In this document: positions 1 through 5,414 of the stretch, piece by piece
Layout: every line of letters starts with the position of its first letter
How positions within the stretch are numbered: the stretch's first letter is position 1
NCBI GenBank assembly: GCA_018970845.1
Contig: JAGWVO010000212.1
Location: 1 to 6,368, forward strand
Direction of reading: 5' to 3'
Source: Planctomycetota bacterium
GTDB taxonomy: Bacteria > Planctomycetota > Planctomycetia > Gemmatales > Gemmataceae
Length of the DNA stretch: 6,368 bases
Notes under the pieces: model-generated
Databases searched by the model: none
Seen by the model: only the letters and a program-made list of their open reading frames with translations
What the model was told of the DNA's origin: nothing
Program-made: the position numbers and the translations under genes

Positions 1-136
1 CCACCAGTTCTCGGTATTTGAGGTCAACCTCGGCCTCCACGGCGGCCTTGCGCGCCGCCTCGGCGGCGTTGGTTGGCTCCTTGGGCGTTTGAACCAGCGA
101 GGACCAGGCCAACAGGCAGGCCGCGATTGTCTTCAT
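1..136 (-). CDS. N-terminus of a small secreted protein of unknown function, cut by the left edge
   Basis: An open frame on the minus strand begins with ATG at 136-134 and runs without a stop to the window edge, giving 45 residues. The N-terminus MKTIAACLLAWSSLVQ is a short, typical signal peptide: a lysine followed by a hydrophobic core. It is followed by an Ala/Glu/Lys-rich stretch (about residues 24-45) that should be helical. I chose this start because GGAG lies 9 bases upstream and the signal peptide begins exactly here. In-frame ATGs at 163 and 157 would add up to nine residues before the signal peptide and have weaker ribosome sites. The gene lies 72 bases downstream of the sppA stop on the same strand, so it could be its operon partner. 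No family is recognisable from the part that is visible. That it is a real exported protein is an inference from the signal peptide and ribosome site. Confidence 0.6.
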   Translation of the reverse strand, partial: MKTIAACLLAWSSLVQTPKEPTNAAEAARKAAVEAEVDLKYRELV

Positions 137-208
137 GAAACCGGTCTCCAAAATCATCGCCATGAAACATTCGTTCCGCGTGTTGAACCCGGCCGGCGGC
201 CGCGGGCC

Positions 209-1330
209 TCACCGAGCGCCCGCTTCCGCCAAGGCCAGCCAGGCCTCGGCCTCATGGCCGGGGGCCAGGGCCCACAGCCGGGGGCCCAGCGCCGCCGACA
301 CATGCGCCGGCAGCCTCACGCCCAGGGCCAGTTCGGAAGGCGAACGGGGCCGCTCGTATTCCACCACCTTCGAGCTTTCATCAAGCTGCGCCAGCTTGCG
401 GGCCTCGGCCACCGCGGCGTCGAGCGTGCCGATGGAATCCACGAGGCCGTGTTCGAGCGCCTTCTCGGCGGTGTAGATGCCGCCATCGGCCAGGTACCTT
501 TGGTAGGGCTGGGCCTCGGGCGGGTTGGGCCCGGCGCGAACGGGCGCCACGGGGAACGGTTCCAGCAGCTTGCGCTTGAGGCGCTTGCCGCGGCCCTCCT
601 CCACCACGGCCACGAACCGGTTGTAGCTGGTGTCGATCAGGTCCTGCCACACCTGACGCTCCTTGGGGGTCATCGAGCGGAACATGGAGCCCGAATCCTT
701 GATCTCACCCTGCTTGATGACGGTCATGCCCACGCCGTGCTGCCTGGAAAATCCTTCGATGCTGGGAAGGCCGGCGAACACCCCGATGGAGCCCGTCAGG
801 CACGAGCGGTCGCAGACGATCGTGGCGGCCGGGGCCGAGATGTAGTAGCCGCCTGAGGCGGCGAGTGAGCCGAACGAGGCCACCAGCGGCTTGGGATCGC
901 GCTTCCTCGCCTCATCCCCCGAAATGAGGGTGGTGAGGCGGCGGTGGAGGTCGTCGGAACTGGTGATGGTGCCGCCGGGGCTGTTCACCCGCAGCACCAC
1001 GGCCTTGACGGCCTTGTCGGCCGCGGCCTGCTCCACCTGCTTGTGCGCGTAGCCCAAAAGACCCTCGGCGAGCACTCCCTCCACCCGGACAACGGCAACC
1101 TTGTCGGCGCCCTTGCCGCTTTCGGGCCTGGCGACCTCCGTGAGTTCGGTGCCCGCAACCAGACCCGCCCAAAGGGGTTCCGACAACCAGGCGATTCCGG
1201 CAAGAACCAGCATGGCGCCAAGGAACAGCCCGTTGAGGCCGATGGAAAGCAGGAGGAGCCAGCGCCCTCCCTGGTTGTTTGCCGCGGCCACCAGCCTGCC
1301 TCCCCGCATAACCCGACCACCGTCGGGCAC
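209..1330 (-). CDS. sppA: Signal peptide peptidase SppA, S49 family, membrane-anchored
   Basis: A 373-residue protein of the S49 serine peptidase family. Known members sit in the cytoplasmic membrane and degrade signal peptides left after secretion. The sequence shows one N-terminal membrane segment (about residues 24-48), the conserved NSPGG at 116-120, the nucleophile Ser159 in AASGGYYIS, GSIGV at 180-184, and the general-base Lys211 in GEIKDSGS. The Ser-Lys spacing of 52 residues equals that of the short Bacillus-type enzyme (Ser147/Lys199), so this is the single-domain type and not the double-length E. coli type. It is somewhat longer than usual because of the N-terminal extension and a tail rich in Ala and Leu (about 330-373). 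The start is a GTG at 1330 with a G-rich stretch upstream; the in-frame ATG at 1309 (residue 8) is an alternative that would keep the membrane anchor. The gene is divergent from tRNA-Asp, and a small secreted protein gene follows downstream. Catalytic residues are all present, so it is probably active. Confidence 0.93.
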   Translation of the reverse strand: MPDGGRVMRGGRLVAAANNQGGRWLLLLSIGLNGLFLGAMLVLAGIAWLSEPLWAGLVAGTELTEVARPESGKGADKVAVVRVEGVLAEGLLGYAHKQVEQAAADKAVKAVVLRVNSPGGTITSSDDLHRRLTTLISGDEARKRDPKPLVASFGSLAASGGYYISAPAATIVCDRSCLTGSIGVFAGLPSIEGFSRQHGVGMTVIKQGEIKDSGSMFRSMTPKERQVWQDLIDTSYNRFVAVVEEGRGKRLKRKLLEPFPVAPVRAGPNPPEAQPYQRYLADGGIYTAEKALEHGLVDSIGTLDAAVAEARKLAQLDESSKVVEYERPRSPSELALGVRLPAHVSAALGPRLWALAPGHEAEAWLALAEAGAR

Positions 1331-1348
1331 TCCGGTGCCCCCGGTGAC

Positions 1349-1376
1349 TTGTCAAAAAGGTCGTTCGTGTTATGAT
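1349..1376 (+). promoter_or_regulatory. Sigma-70 type promoter of tRNA-Asp
   Basis: TTGTCA at 1349-1354 and TATGAT at 1371-1376 are separated by 16 bases; each hexamer matches the housekeeping consensus at five of six positions. Transcription would begin near 1383, about 34 bases before the mature tRNA. This is the most convincing promoter in the window. It overlaps the short region upstream of sppA on the other strand. Functional use is inferred from sequence and position only. Confidence 0.65.
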
Positions 1377-1381
1377 CTTAG

Positions 1382-1415
1382 CGGAACAGCGGGGCCATGG
1401 TGCCGCGCCGTTCCG
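1382..1415 (+). other. Possible stem-loop in the tRNA-Asp 5' leader
   Basis: CGGAAC (1382-1387) can pair with GTTCCG (1410-1415), with an inner GCGG/CCGC pairing (1389-1392 with 1403-1406). It would fill almost the whole leader between the predicted transcription start and the mature tRNA 5' end at 1417, where RNase P would cut. Leader hairpins of this kind are common in precursor tRNAs, but nothing here proves a role. Confidence 0.35.
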
Positions 1416-1416
1416 T

Positions 1417-1490
1417 GGGGATGTAGCTCAATCGGTTAGAGCGCCGCCCTGTCACGGCGGAGGTTACGGGTTCGAGTCCCGCCATCCTCG
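1417..1490 (+). tRNA. trnD: tRNA-Asp, anticodon GTC
   Basis: A full 74-base cloverleaf can be folded by eye. The acceptor stem GGGGATG pairs with CATCCTC (one G-U pair). The D arm is GCTC/GAGC, and the anticodon stem is CCGCC/GGCGG with loop CTGTCAC, giving anticodon GTC at 1451-1453. The variable loop has five bases, the T loop is TTCGAGT and the discriminator base is G1490, as expected for bacterial tRNA-Asp. The T stem has four good pairs plus an A-C mismatch at its outermost position (A1466 with C1482, positions 49 and 65). CCA is not encoded: the bases after 1490 are CTC, so it must be added by the CCA-adding enzyme. The gene has its own promoter and terminator and appears to be transcribed alone. 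Confidence 0.97.
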
Positions 1491-1515
1491 CTCCCTCGCT
1501 TCACCAAGAGCGTTC

Positions 1516-1547
1516 AAAGGCCCGGCAAACGCCGGGCTTTTGTTTTG
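1516..1547 (+). terminator. Rho-independent terminator after tRNA-Asp
   Basis: GCCCGGC (1520-1526), loop AAAC, GCCGGGC (1531-1537) form a perfect 7-bp stem, extended by AAAG/TTTT outside it and followed by the T-rich run TTTTGTTTTG (1538-1547). It starts 26 bases after the tRNA 3' end and has all the marks of an intrinsic terminator. Confidence 0.87.
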
Positions 1548-1620
1548 GTGGTGTGGGCACCATTGGCCAAGCTGCTGTTGGAGCGGGCTTCAAAAGGGCG
1601 AGCTGTCGGGTGTTGAACCA

Positions 1621-1723
1621 GGCCCCTCACTTCGTTCAGGCCCCTTAAGCGTTTAACGAATGGGAACATGCGAGCCGGATAATGGCTGCCAATGCCTGGG
1701 GGCCCTGAACGAAGCGAGGGGCC
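1621..1723. repeat. Long imperfect inverted repeat in a gene-free, convergent region
   Basis: The gap from 1548 to 1773 has no credible gene. It contains two arms, 1621-1644 and 1699-1723, that are inverted copies of each other: one substitution and one extra G over 25 positions, with core CTTCGTTCAGG / CCTGAACGAAG. They are separated by 54 bases. Weak similarity (TTGA..CA) continues for several bases outside the arms. The right arm can also fold on itself as GGCCCT...AGGGGCC. The region lies between the tRNA terminator and the 3' end of the convergent gene at 1774. It could be a dispersed REP-like repeat pair, the ends of a very small decayed element, or a bidirectional terminator. There are no T-runs to favour the last option, and no open frame between the arms. 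Confidence 0.6.
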
Positions 1724-1773
1724 AGTGAATCAAGCGGCGCGACAATCTGGGATCCGCTCAGAAACCACGGAAC

Positions 1774-2277
1774 CTACTTCTTCCCCTTCTCCAGCACGAA
1801 CCAGAGGGGCGGGTCGTTCGGCTTGGCCGAGTTCGACATGAATCCCAAAAGCACGCCCGGGGCGATCTCGCGCACCTCGTCATGCACCGGTTCGGCCCAC
1901 TTGGTGAGCCTGCCCTGCACGCCGGCGTAATCCAGGACCAGGCAATCCCGCCCATCAAGCGACGAGGCACCGATCAGCATCCGCGCCGGCACGGCGGTGC
2001 CCACGGGCAGGCGGTTGGTCATGATCGCCTTGGCGGTGTCGAAACGCTTGCCGAGCCATCCCATGCCGATGAGAGCGCCCTTGAGCGCGTTGCCACGCCG
2101 GCCCGGTGACGGCAGCACGCGGCCTTTCCAGTCTCCCGAGGGAAACCAGTCCATCGGCGCCGCCTGCCGGAACATCGCCTCCAGTTGGGAGGCGTCGGCC
2201 CGCGTCAGGTCGCGAACCGCGGGGGATCCGGCGCCCGGCAGCAGGCCGCAGGCCAACAACACCAATCCCGTGCTCAT
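1774..2277 (-). CDS. Small exported protein resembling GXWXG/DUF4334 (calycin-like) proteins
   Basis: A 167-residue protein beginning MSTGLVLLACGLLPGAGSPA, a short hydrophobic export signal; a Cys at 10 in LLAC could serve as a lipobox, though the n-region lacks a positive charge. The mature part shows GDWKG (48-52, an exact GxWxG), GMGWLGKRFD (71-80), a basic stretch MTNRLPVGTAVPARM (86-100), a beta-rich middle (113-119), GVLLGFM (141-147) and a C-terminal PPLWFVLEK (156-164). This order matches what I know of the paired GXWXG and DUF4334 domains, small beta-barrel-like proteins of unknown biochemical role. The assignment is from remembered motif pattern, not a search. I chose the ATG at 2277 (GGGA about 9 bases upstream); a TTG at 2340 would add 21 residues, including a Lys and a His just before the hydrophobic stretch. 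The gene stands alone, divergent from the zinc peptidase (132-base gap) and convergent with the tRNA. Confidence 0.72.
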   Translation of the reverse strand: MSTGLVLLACGLLPGAGSPAVRDLTRADASQLEAMFRQAAPMDWFPSGDWKGRVLPSPGRRGNALKGALIGMGWLGKRFDTAKAIMTNRLPVGTAVPARMLIGASSLDGRDCLVLDYAGVQGRLTKWAEPVHDEVREIAPGVLLGFMSNSAKPNDPPLWFVLEKGKK

Positions 2278-2409
2278 GTGTGGTTTTCCCGATTCATGGA
2301 TGGGCGCGATGCTCGATTCTGCCACACGACTTGAGTCCAACCTTTAAGATGACAAAAGGAATGCGCGTCCGTGGGTCGGGTCGCGACGGTTGTGAGGCGG
2401 GAAGCGGCG

Positions 2410-3291
2410 ATGAAGTGGGAAGATGGCGATGCCAGCGGCAATGTCGAGGACCGCCGGGGCATGGGCGGAGCCGTCGCCGCGGGCGGCGGGATCATCGGCC
2501 TCATCGTGATGGCCGTGGCGTTTTACATGACCGGCGACCTGCGCCAGGCCAAGTTCATCGCCGACCGCGTCGGCCCTGTCGTGAACAAGGCCGTCCCTCC
2601 CCGAAACCCCGGGCAGGGCAAGGCCGGCGTCAACGACCGCATGCTCGACTTCTCGAAAAAAATCATGGGCTACACCGACCGCGCGTGGGCTGATGTGTTC
2701 GCCGCCCATGGCAATCGCTACGAGAAACCCACCCTCGTGCTGTTCACCGACCGGGTGGACAGCGAGGGTTGCGGCGTGGCGCCATCGTCGGTGGGGCCGT
2801 TTTACTGCCCCGCCAGCCGGAAGGTGTTCGTGGACCCCAGCTTCTTTGAGGAGCTGGAAAGCCGGCTCAAGGGCTCGAAGGCCGACTTCTCCAAGGCATA
2901 TGTGATCGCCCACGAGGTCGGCCACCATGTGCAGAACCTGCTGGGCTACAACAAGCTGGTCGAGCAATACCGCCGCCGCGAGGGGGAGAACGCCGGCATC
3001 CGCCTTGAGCTTCAGGCCGACTACCTCGCCGGGGTCTGCTGGAACCGGGTCGAGAGGGAGAGGTCGATCATCGAGCCGGGCGATGTGGAATCGGCGATCA
3101 CCACGGCCAAGGCGATCGGCGACGACCGCCTGCAGAAAAACGCCCGCGGCTGGGTGAACCCCGAGAGCTTCAACCATGGCACCTCGGAGCAGAGGCTCAA
3201 GTGGTTCACCGAGGGCCTCAGGACGGGCGACGCCGAGAAGAAGGCGCTCGACCGGTTCTTCAATCCGAACATTCCCCCCCTGAAACTGTGA
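2410..3291 (+). CDS. YpfJ-type neutral zinc metallopeptidase, membrane-anchored
   Basis: A 293-residue protein of the putative neutral zinc metallopeptidase family (PF04228, E. coli YpfJ type). The N-terminus carries the family hallmark NVEDRRGMG (11-19), then a glycine-rich stretch and one membrane segment (about 22-41). The catalytic part has CGVAPSSVGPFYCP (121-134), HEVGHH with zinc ligands His168 and His172 and catalytic Glu169, and RLELQADYLAGV (198-209), supplying the expected third ligand Glu200 and conserved Asp204. The C-terminal GDDRLQK and HGTSEQR motifs (237-243, 256-262) are also typical. The active site should face outside the cytoplasm, but its substrate is unknown for the family. 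The start at ATG 2410 has GGGA 7 bases upstream and begins exactly at the family's usual N-terminus; a GTG at 2371 would add 13 residues with no family match. Length is normal for the family. The stop is followed 18 bases later by the DUF4440 gene on the same strand, suggesting an operon. Confidence 0.93.
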   Translation: MKWEDGDASGNVEDRRGMGGAVAAGGGIIGLIVMAVAFYMTGDLRQAKFIADRVGPVVNKAVPPRNPGQGKAGVNDRMLDFSKKIMGYTDRAWADVFAAHGNRYEKPTLVLFTDRVDSEGCGVAPSSVGPFYCPASRKVFVDPSFFEELESRLKGSKADFSKAYVIAHEVGHHVQNLLGYNKLVEQYRRREGENAGIRLELQADYLAGVCWNRVERERSIIEPGDVESAITTAKAIGDDRLQKNARGWVNPESFNHGTSEQRLKWFTEGLRTGDAEKKALDRFFNPNIPPLKL

Positions 3292-3309
3292 GAAAGGTCG
3301 GATGATGCC

Positions 3310-3714
3310 ATGATGCTCGGTCTGGTGCTGGGCCTGTGCCTGCGGGCCGACCCGGCGGCGGAACTGGAAGCCGCCTCCAAGGCCTACGACGCCGCGGTTT
3401 CCAAGGCCGACATCCGCGCGCTGGACGGCCTGCTCTTGCCTGCCGTGGTGTTCACCACGGCGACGGGCCGGGTGATGGACAAGAAGGCGGTGCTGGCCAT
3501 GCTGGCGTCACCCGACACCCGCTACGAATCGGTGGAGTCCGACGAGGTGAAGCGCGCCATCACCGGCGATTTGGCCATTGAGACGGGGCGGGTGCGCGTG
3601 CGCGGCATCCGCAACGGCAAGCCCGTGAACGAGACCCAGAGGTACACCGATGTCTGGGTGCGCCGTGACGGGCGCTGGCAACTGGCCGCCGAGCACACCA
3701 GCCTGGCGCCGTGA
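3310..3714 (+). CDS. DUF4440/SnoaL-like (NTF2 fold) protein
   Basis: A 134-residue protein. A short hydrophobic N-terminus (residues 2-11) could be a minimal signal peptide. It is followed by the pattern of a DUF4440 domain in the NTF2-like superfamily: an initial helix (about 17-32), DIRALDGLLLPAVVFTTATG (34-53), MDKKAVLAML (56-65), then beta strands ending in YTDVWVRRDGRWQLAAEHTS (112-131) with Trp116, Trp123 and His129. NTF2-like folds form cone-shaped pockets used for binding or catalysis. DUF4440 proteins mostly have no known substrate, so none is claimed. The start ATG at 3310 is followed by a second in-frame ATG at 3313. AAAGG at 3293-3297 is a ribosome site slightly further away than ideal. 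ATGs at 3302 and 3305 lead straight into a stop (TGA at 3311) and cannot be used. It lies 18 bases after the zinc peptidase and was probably co-transcribed with it. Confidence 0.85.
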   Translation: MMLGLVLGLCLRADPAAELEAASKAYDAAVSKADIRALDGLLLPAVVFTTATGRVMDKKAVLAMLASPDTRYESVESDEVKRAITGDLAIETGRVRVRGIRNGKPVNETQRYTDVWVRRDGRWQLAAEHTSLAP

Positions 3715-3743
3715 GCGACCCGGGCCCTTGCGGGCCCCGGCTC
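3713..3743 (+). terminator. GC-rich hairpin after the DUF4440 gene, possible terminator
   Basis: GGGCCC (3722-3727), loop TTGC, GGGCCC (3732-3737) form a strong core, extended past one unpaired C by CC/GG and GAG/CTC. It overlaps the end of the DUF4440 stop codon. Only a weak A/T-rich stretch (CAATCAAAATTT) follows, with no clean T-run, so termination is uncertain. Read on the minus strand the loop is GCAA, a GNRA tetraloop, which links it to the other palindromes in this gap. Confidence 0.45.
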
Positions 3744-3767
3744 CACAATCAAAATTTCAGGAGCCGA

Positions 3768-3781
3768 GCGCCGTCAGGCGC
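3768..3781. repeat. Small palindrome with loop GTCA
   Basis: GCGCC, loop GTCA, GGCGC: a perfect 5-bp stem. The sequence around its 3' side (AGGCGCCGGGTCGGC, 3776-3790) recurs almost unchanged at 3866-3881 (AGGGCGCCGGGTTGGC). It is one of several palindromes in the convergent gap 3715-3973, which contains no credible gene. Confidence 0.4.
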
Positions 3782-3829
3782 CGGGTCGGCGGCATGATCG
3801 CAAGGACTGGCGGCATCTGATTTGGCGAG

Positions 3830-3849
3830 CGCCGGGCGTGAGCCCGGCG
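3830..3849 (+). repeat. Palindrome with GTGA tetraloop
   Basis: CGCCGGGC (3830-3837), loop GTGA, GCCCGGCG (3842-3849): a perfect 8-bp stem closed by a GNRA-type loop when read on the plus strand. No T-run follows, so it is not an obvious terminator. It lies in the middle of the tail-to-tail gap between two operons. It resembles REP-type dispersed palindromes; copy number elsewhere in the genome cannot be seen here. Confidence 0.6.
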
Positions 3850-3896
3850 ATTCCCCGGAACGGCCAGGGCGCCGGGTTGGCATTTTCCGGTGGAAC

Positions 3897-3916
3897 CCGC
3901 CGACTCGCGTCGGCGG
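3897..3916 (-). repeat. Palindrome with GCGA tetraloop, copy 1 of the GACTCGCGTC core
   Basis: CCGCCGAC (3897-3904), loop TCGC, GTCGGCGG (3909-3916): a perfect 8-bp stem. On the minus strand the loop is GCGA, a GNRA tetraloop. Its central ten bases GACTCGCGTC are identical to those of the palindrome at 5612-5627, while the outer stem differs. It lies downstream of the stop of the 146-residue gene (3974). Confidence 0.6.
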
Positions 3917-3973
3917 CTCGATCCTGATGACCGGCATGGTTGACCACTTCAATCCGTGCTGGCGCAAGACAGC

Positions 3974-4414
3974 CTAGGGGCCGGCCGTGTGGGCCGCCAG
4001 TTCCTCGAGCCGATACTGCCACTCGAGGGAGTCGATGAAAGGCTTCAACCCATCCAGTTCCGCCGCGATTTGGGCCACCGCGATTTCCTCCTCGCCCCAA
4101 CCCGGATAATGGGACGAGGCCAAATGGGGATAACCCGGTTCCATCTGGTTGATACCGATCCAGAAGCTGATAAGGCTCGCGGTATCGAATTCGCCCCGGC
4201 ACCAGTCTTGGACCGCCCATATCTTGCGCGTGATCCTCTCCCGAATCGCGGCTCCCCTCGCTTCCAGCATGTCCGCCTCGTCAGACAAGCGGCGCAGGGT
4301 TTCATCCGTCGGGCCGACCGGCCCGCGAATCATCGAGGCGCCCGGCATCACGCTTGCAAGCCCCCATGCCGAGAGCGCCGTCCCGAGCGCGAAAGCACAT
4401 CCGAATCTGTTCAT
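3974..4414 (-). CDS. Secreted protein of unknown function, operon partner of the DUF1559 gene
   Basis: A 146-residue protein. Residues 1-27 form a clear signal peptide (MNRFGCAFALGTALSAWGLA, then small residues), with cleavage likely around residues 20-27. The rest is mainly helical: a charged helix with possible coiled-coil character (about 37-66, LRRLSDEADMLEARGAAIRER), then KIWAVQDWCRGEFDTASLISFW (64-85), a turn-rich part with YPHLASSHYPGWGEEE (95-110), and a final helix (111-141). The order (basic helix with a Lys, a short G-E/T-A segment, aromatic then YPG and an acidic EEE) vaguely recalls small planctomycete-specific proteins I cannot name, so no function is given. ATG 4414 was chosen because AGGAG lies 9 bases upstream and the signal peptide starts there; the frame is open much further upstream, but that part overlaps the DUF1559 gene. 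It begins 29 bases after the DUF1559 stop, implying a shared transcript and perhaps a shared location outside the membrane. Confidence 0.8.
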   Translation of the reverse strand: MNRFGCAFALGTALSAWGLASVMPGASMIRGPVGPTDETLRRLSDEADMLEARGAAIRERITRKIWAVQDWCRGEFDTASLISFWIGINQMEPGYPHLASSHYPGWGEEEIAVAQIAAELDGLKPFIDSLEWQYRLEELAAHTAGP

Positions 4415-4443
4415 GCGGTGAGTCTCCTTGGTTGGCCATCGGC

Positions 4444-5391
4444 TCAGTAATCGTTGCCGGCGACCTCGCCACCGGCCCTGGTGACAAGCGCCGTGAGGGT
4501 GTTGATGCTTGCCGAGTTCCTGACGGCCTTCACGCTGCCGTCGACGAACACGAAGTTGGTCACGCCGGCATGGGGTCCGCCGAAACTGTTGTTGGCGTTG
4601 GCGATATTGTTGTTGTCGGGAGGCAGGAGAGGCCGCTGCGAGCCATCCACCTCGGAGGTTCCCATCATCCGCCGCTGAGTGTTGCGGATGCCGCTGTAGA
4701 TGCTCCTGTCCTCGTTCTTGCCGCGTAGGGAGAGGGGCCTGATCGACTTCTCGCCAAACAGCGTGGTGTTGCTGGTTCCGTCGATGATGTCGGCGATTCG
4801 CACCTGGTGGGTCCACTTCGTCAACAGGGGGCCGACGGCGTCAACGGTGACCGACGGTAGGGCGGGAACCACAGCTCCGATCGAGGCGGTGTAGTTGGCG
4901 TGGGGGCCGAAGCTGGCGGCGTAGTCGCTGAGCGCGCCGCCGGGGCCGGTCAAGGTCGGTGTGGACCAGCTTTCGCCGACGCTCAGGACGGGCGCCGGCC
5001 TCGACGGGCACAGGTAGATCTTCACCTGGGTCTGGTAAGCCGCGGGCGGCTGGAAGCTGACGAGGCGGGTGGTATCCCACAGCCTGCGCACATTTTCCTG
5101 CTCGATGTAGGGCAGGATGAGGGCGGCCCATGTGGGCCATGTGTCGGTGTTGGTGCCGGTGTTCTGGCTGTTGTCGCCGATGAAGGCCGGGATGACGGCC
5201 TGATAGGCGTCGTGATAGCTGTGCGAGGCGAGGCCGATCTGCTTGAGGTTGTTGACGCAGCTCATGCGCGAGGCGGCCTCGCGCACTTTCTGCACGGCCG
5301 GGACGAGCAGTCCGATGAGCACCGCGATGATCGCGATGACGACCAGCAGCTCGATGAGCGTGAACGCCGGCCTTGGATTCCTTGTCGACAT
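4444..5391 (-). CDS. DUF1559 protein with prepilin-type N-terminus and H-X9-DG motif
   Basis: A 315-residue protein of the DUF1559 (SBP_bac_10) family, a large planctomycete expansion of type II pseudopilin-like proteins. The N-terminus has a basic leader (MSTRNPRPA) and then FTLIELLVVIAIIAVLIGLL, the type IV prepilin signature: cleavage expected between Ala9 and Phe10, Glu at mature position 5, and a hydrophobic helix to about residue 31. Next come VREAASRMSCVNNLKQIGLA (36-55), the family's conserved helix end, DGTSNTTLFGEK (204-215), and His274...Asp284-Gly285 in GGPHAGVTNFVFVDGS, an exact H-X9-DG. Residue -1 is Ala where most prepilins have Gly. The ATG at 5391 has AGGAG 8 bases upstream; the frame extends to 5478, but that part is leader sequence containing a hairpin. 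These proteins are thought to be exported through a type II/IV pilus-like machinery and remain envelope-attached; individual roles are unknown. The small secreted protein gene follows 29 bases downstream. Confidence 0.96.
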   Translation of the reverse strand: MSTRNPRPAFTLIELLVVIAIIAVLIGLLVPAVQKVREAASRMSCVNNLKQIGLASHSYHDAYQAVIPAFIGDNSQNTGTNTDTWPTWAALILPYIEQENVRRLWDTTRLVSFQPPAAYQTQVKIYLCPSRPAPVLSVGESWSTPTLTGPGGALSDYAASFGPHANYTASIGAVVPALPSVTVDAVGPLLTKWTHQVRIADIIDGTSNTTLFGEKSIRPLSLRGKNEDRSIYSGIRNTQRRMMGTSEVDGSQRPLLPPDNNNIANANNSFGGPHAGVTNFVFVDGSVKAVRNSASINTLTALVTRAGGEVAGNDY

Positions 5392-5414
5392 TGAGGACTC
5401 TCCTGGAAGGAAAA

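Noticed and set aside
89..856. Open frame of 255 codons on the plus strand, opposite sppA
   Set aside because: It is antisense to the well-supported sppA, has the Arg/His/Gly-rich composition of a GC-rich shadow frame, and shows no motif or ribosome site.
1372..1656. Plus-strand frame of 94 codons starting in the tRNA promoter
   Set aside because: It runs through the tRNA-Asp gene and its terminator, so it cannot be a protein gene.
1491..1773. Integration site of a mobile element next to tRNA-Asp
   Set aside because: tRNA 3' ends are common attachment sites, but no repeat of the tRNA 3' end and no integrase gene is visible; only the inverted repeat at 1621-1723 remains unexplained.
2278..2409. 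Divergent promoters between the GXWXG-like gene and the zinc peptidase
   Set aside because: The 132 bases must hold the starts of both transcripts, but hexamer candidates such as TTGAGT (plus) and TTGGAC (minus) lack a partner at proper spacing, so none is called.
2344..3177. Open frame of 277 codons on the minus strand, opposite the zinc metallopeptidase
   Set aside because: The peptidase frame carries all family motifs; the antisense frame is rich in His, Ala and Val, as expected from the complementary codon phase, and matches no family I know.
3749..3967. Short minus-strand frames in the gap 3715-3973
   Set aside because: They are made of the palindromic repeats of the gap and have no credible ribosome site or domain.
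4415..4816. N-terminal extension of the 146-residue protein frame back to 4816
   Set aside because: It overlaps the DUF1559 coding region in another phase, has a shadow-like Arg/Gln/His composition, and the signal peptide with AGGAG places the true start at 4414.
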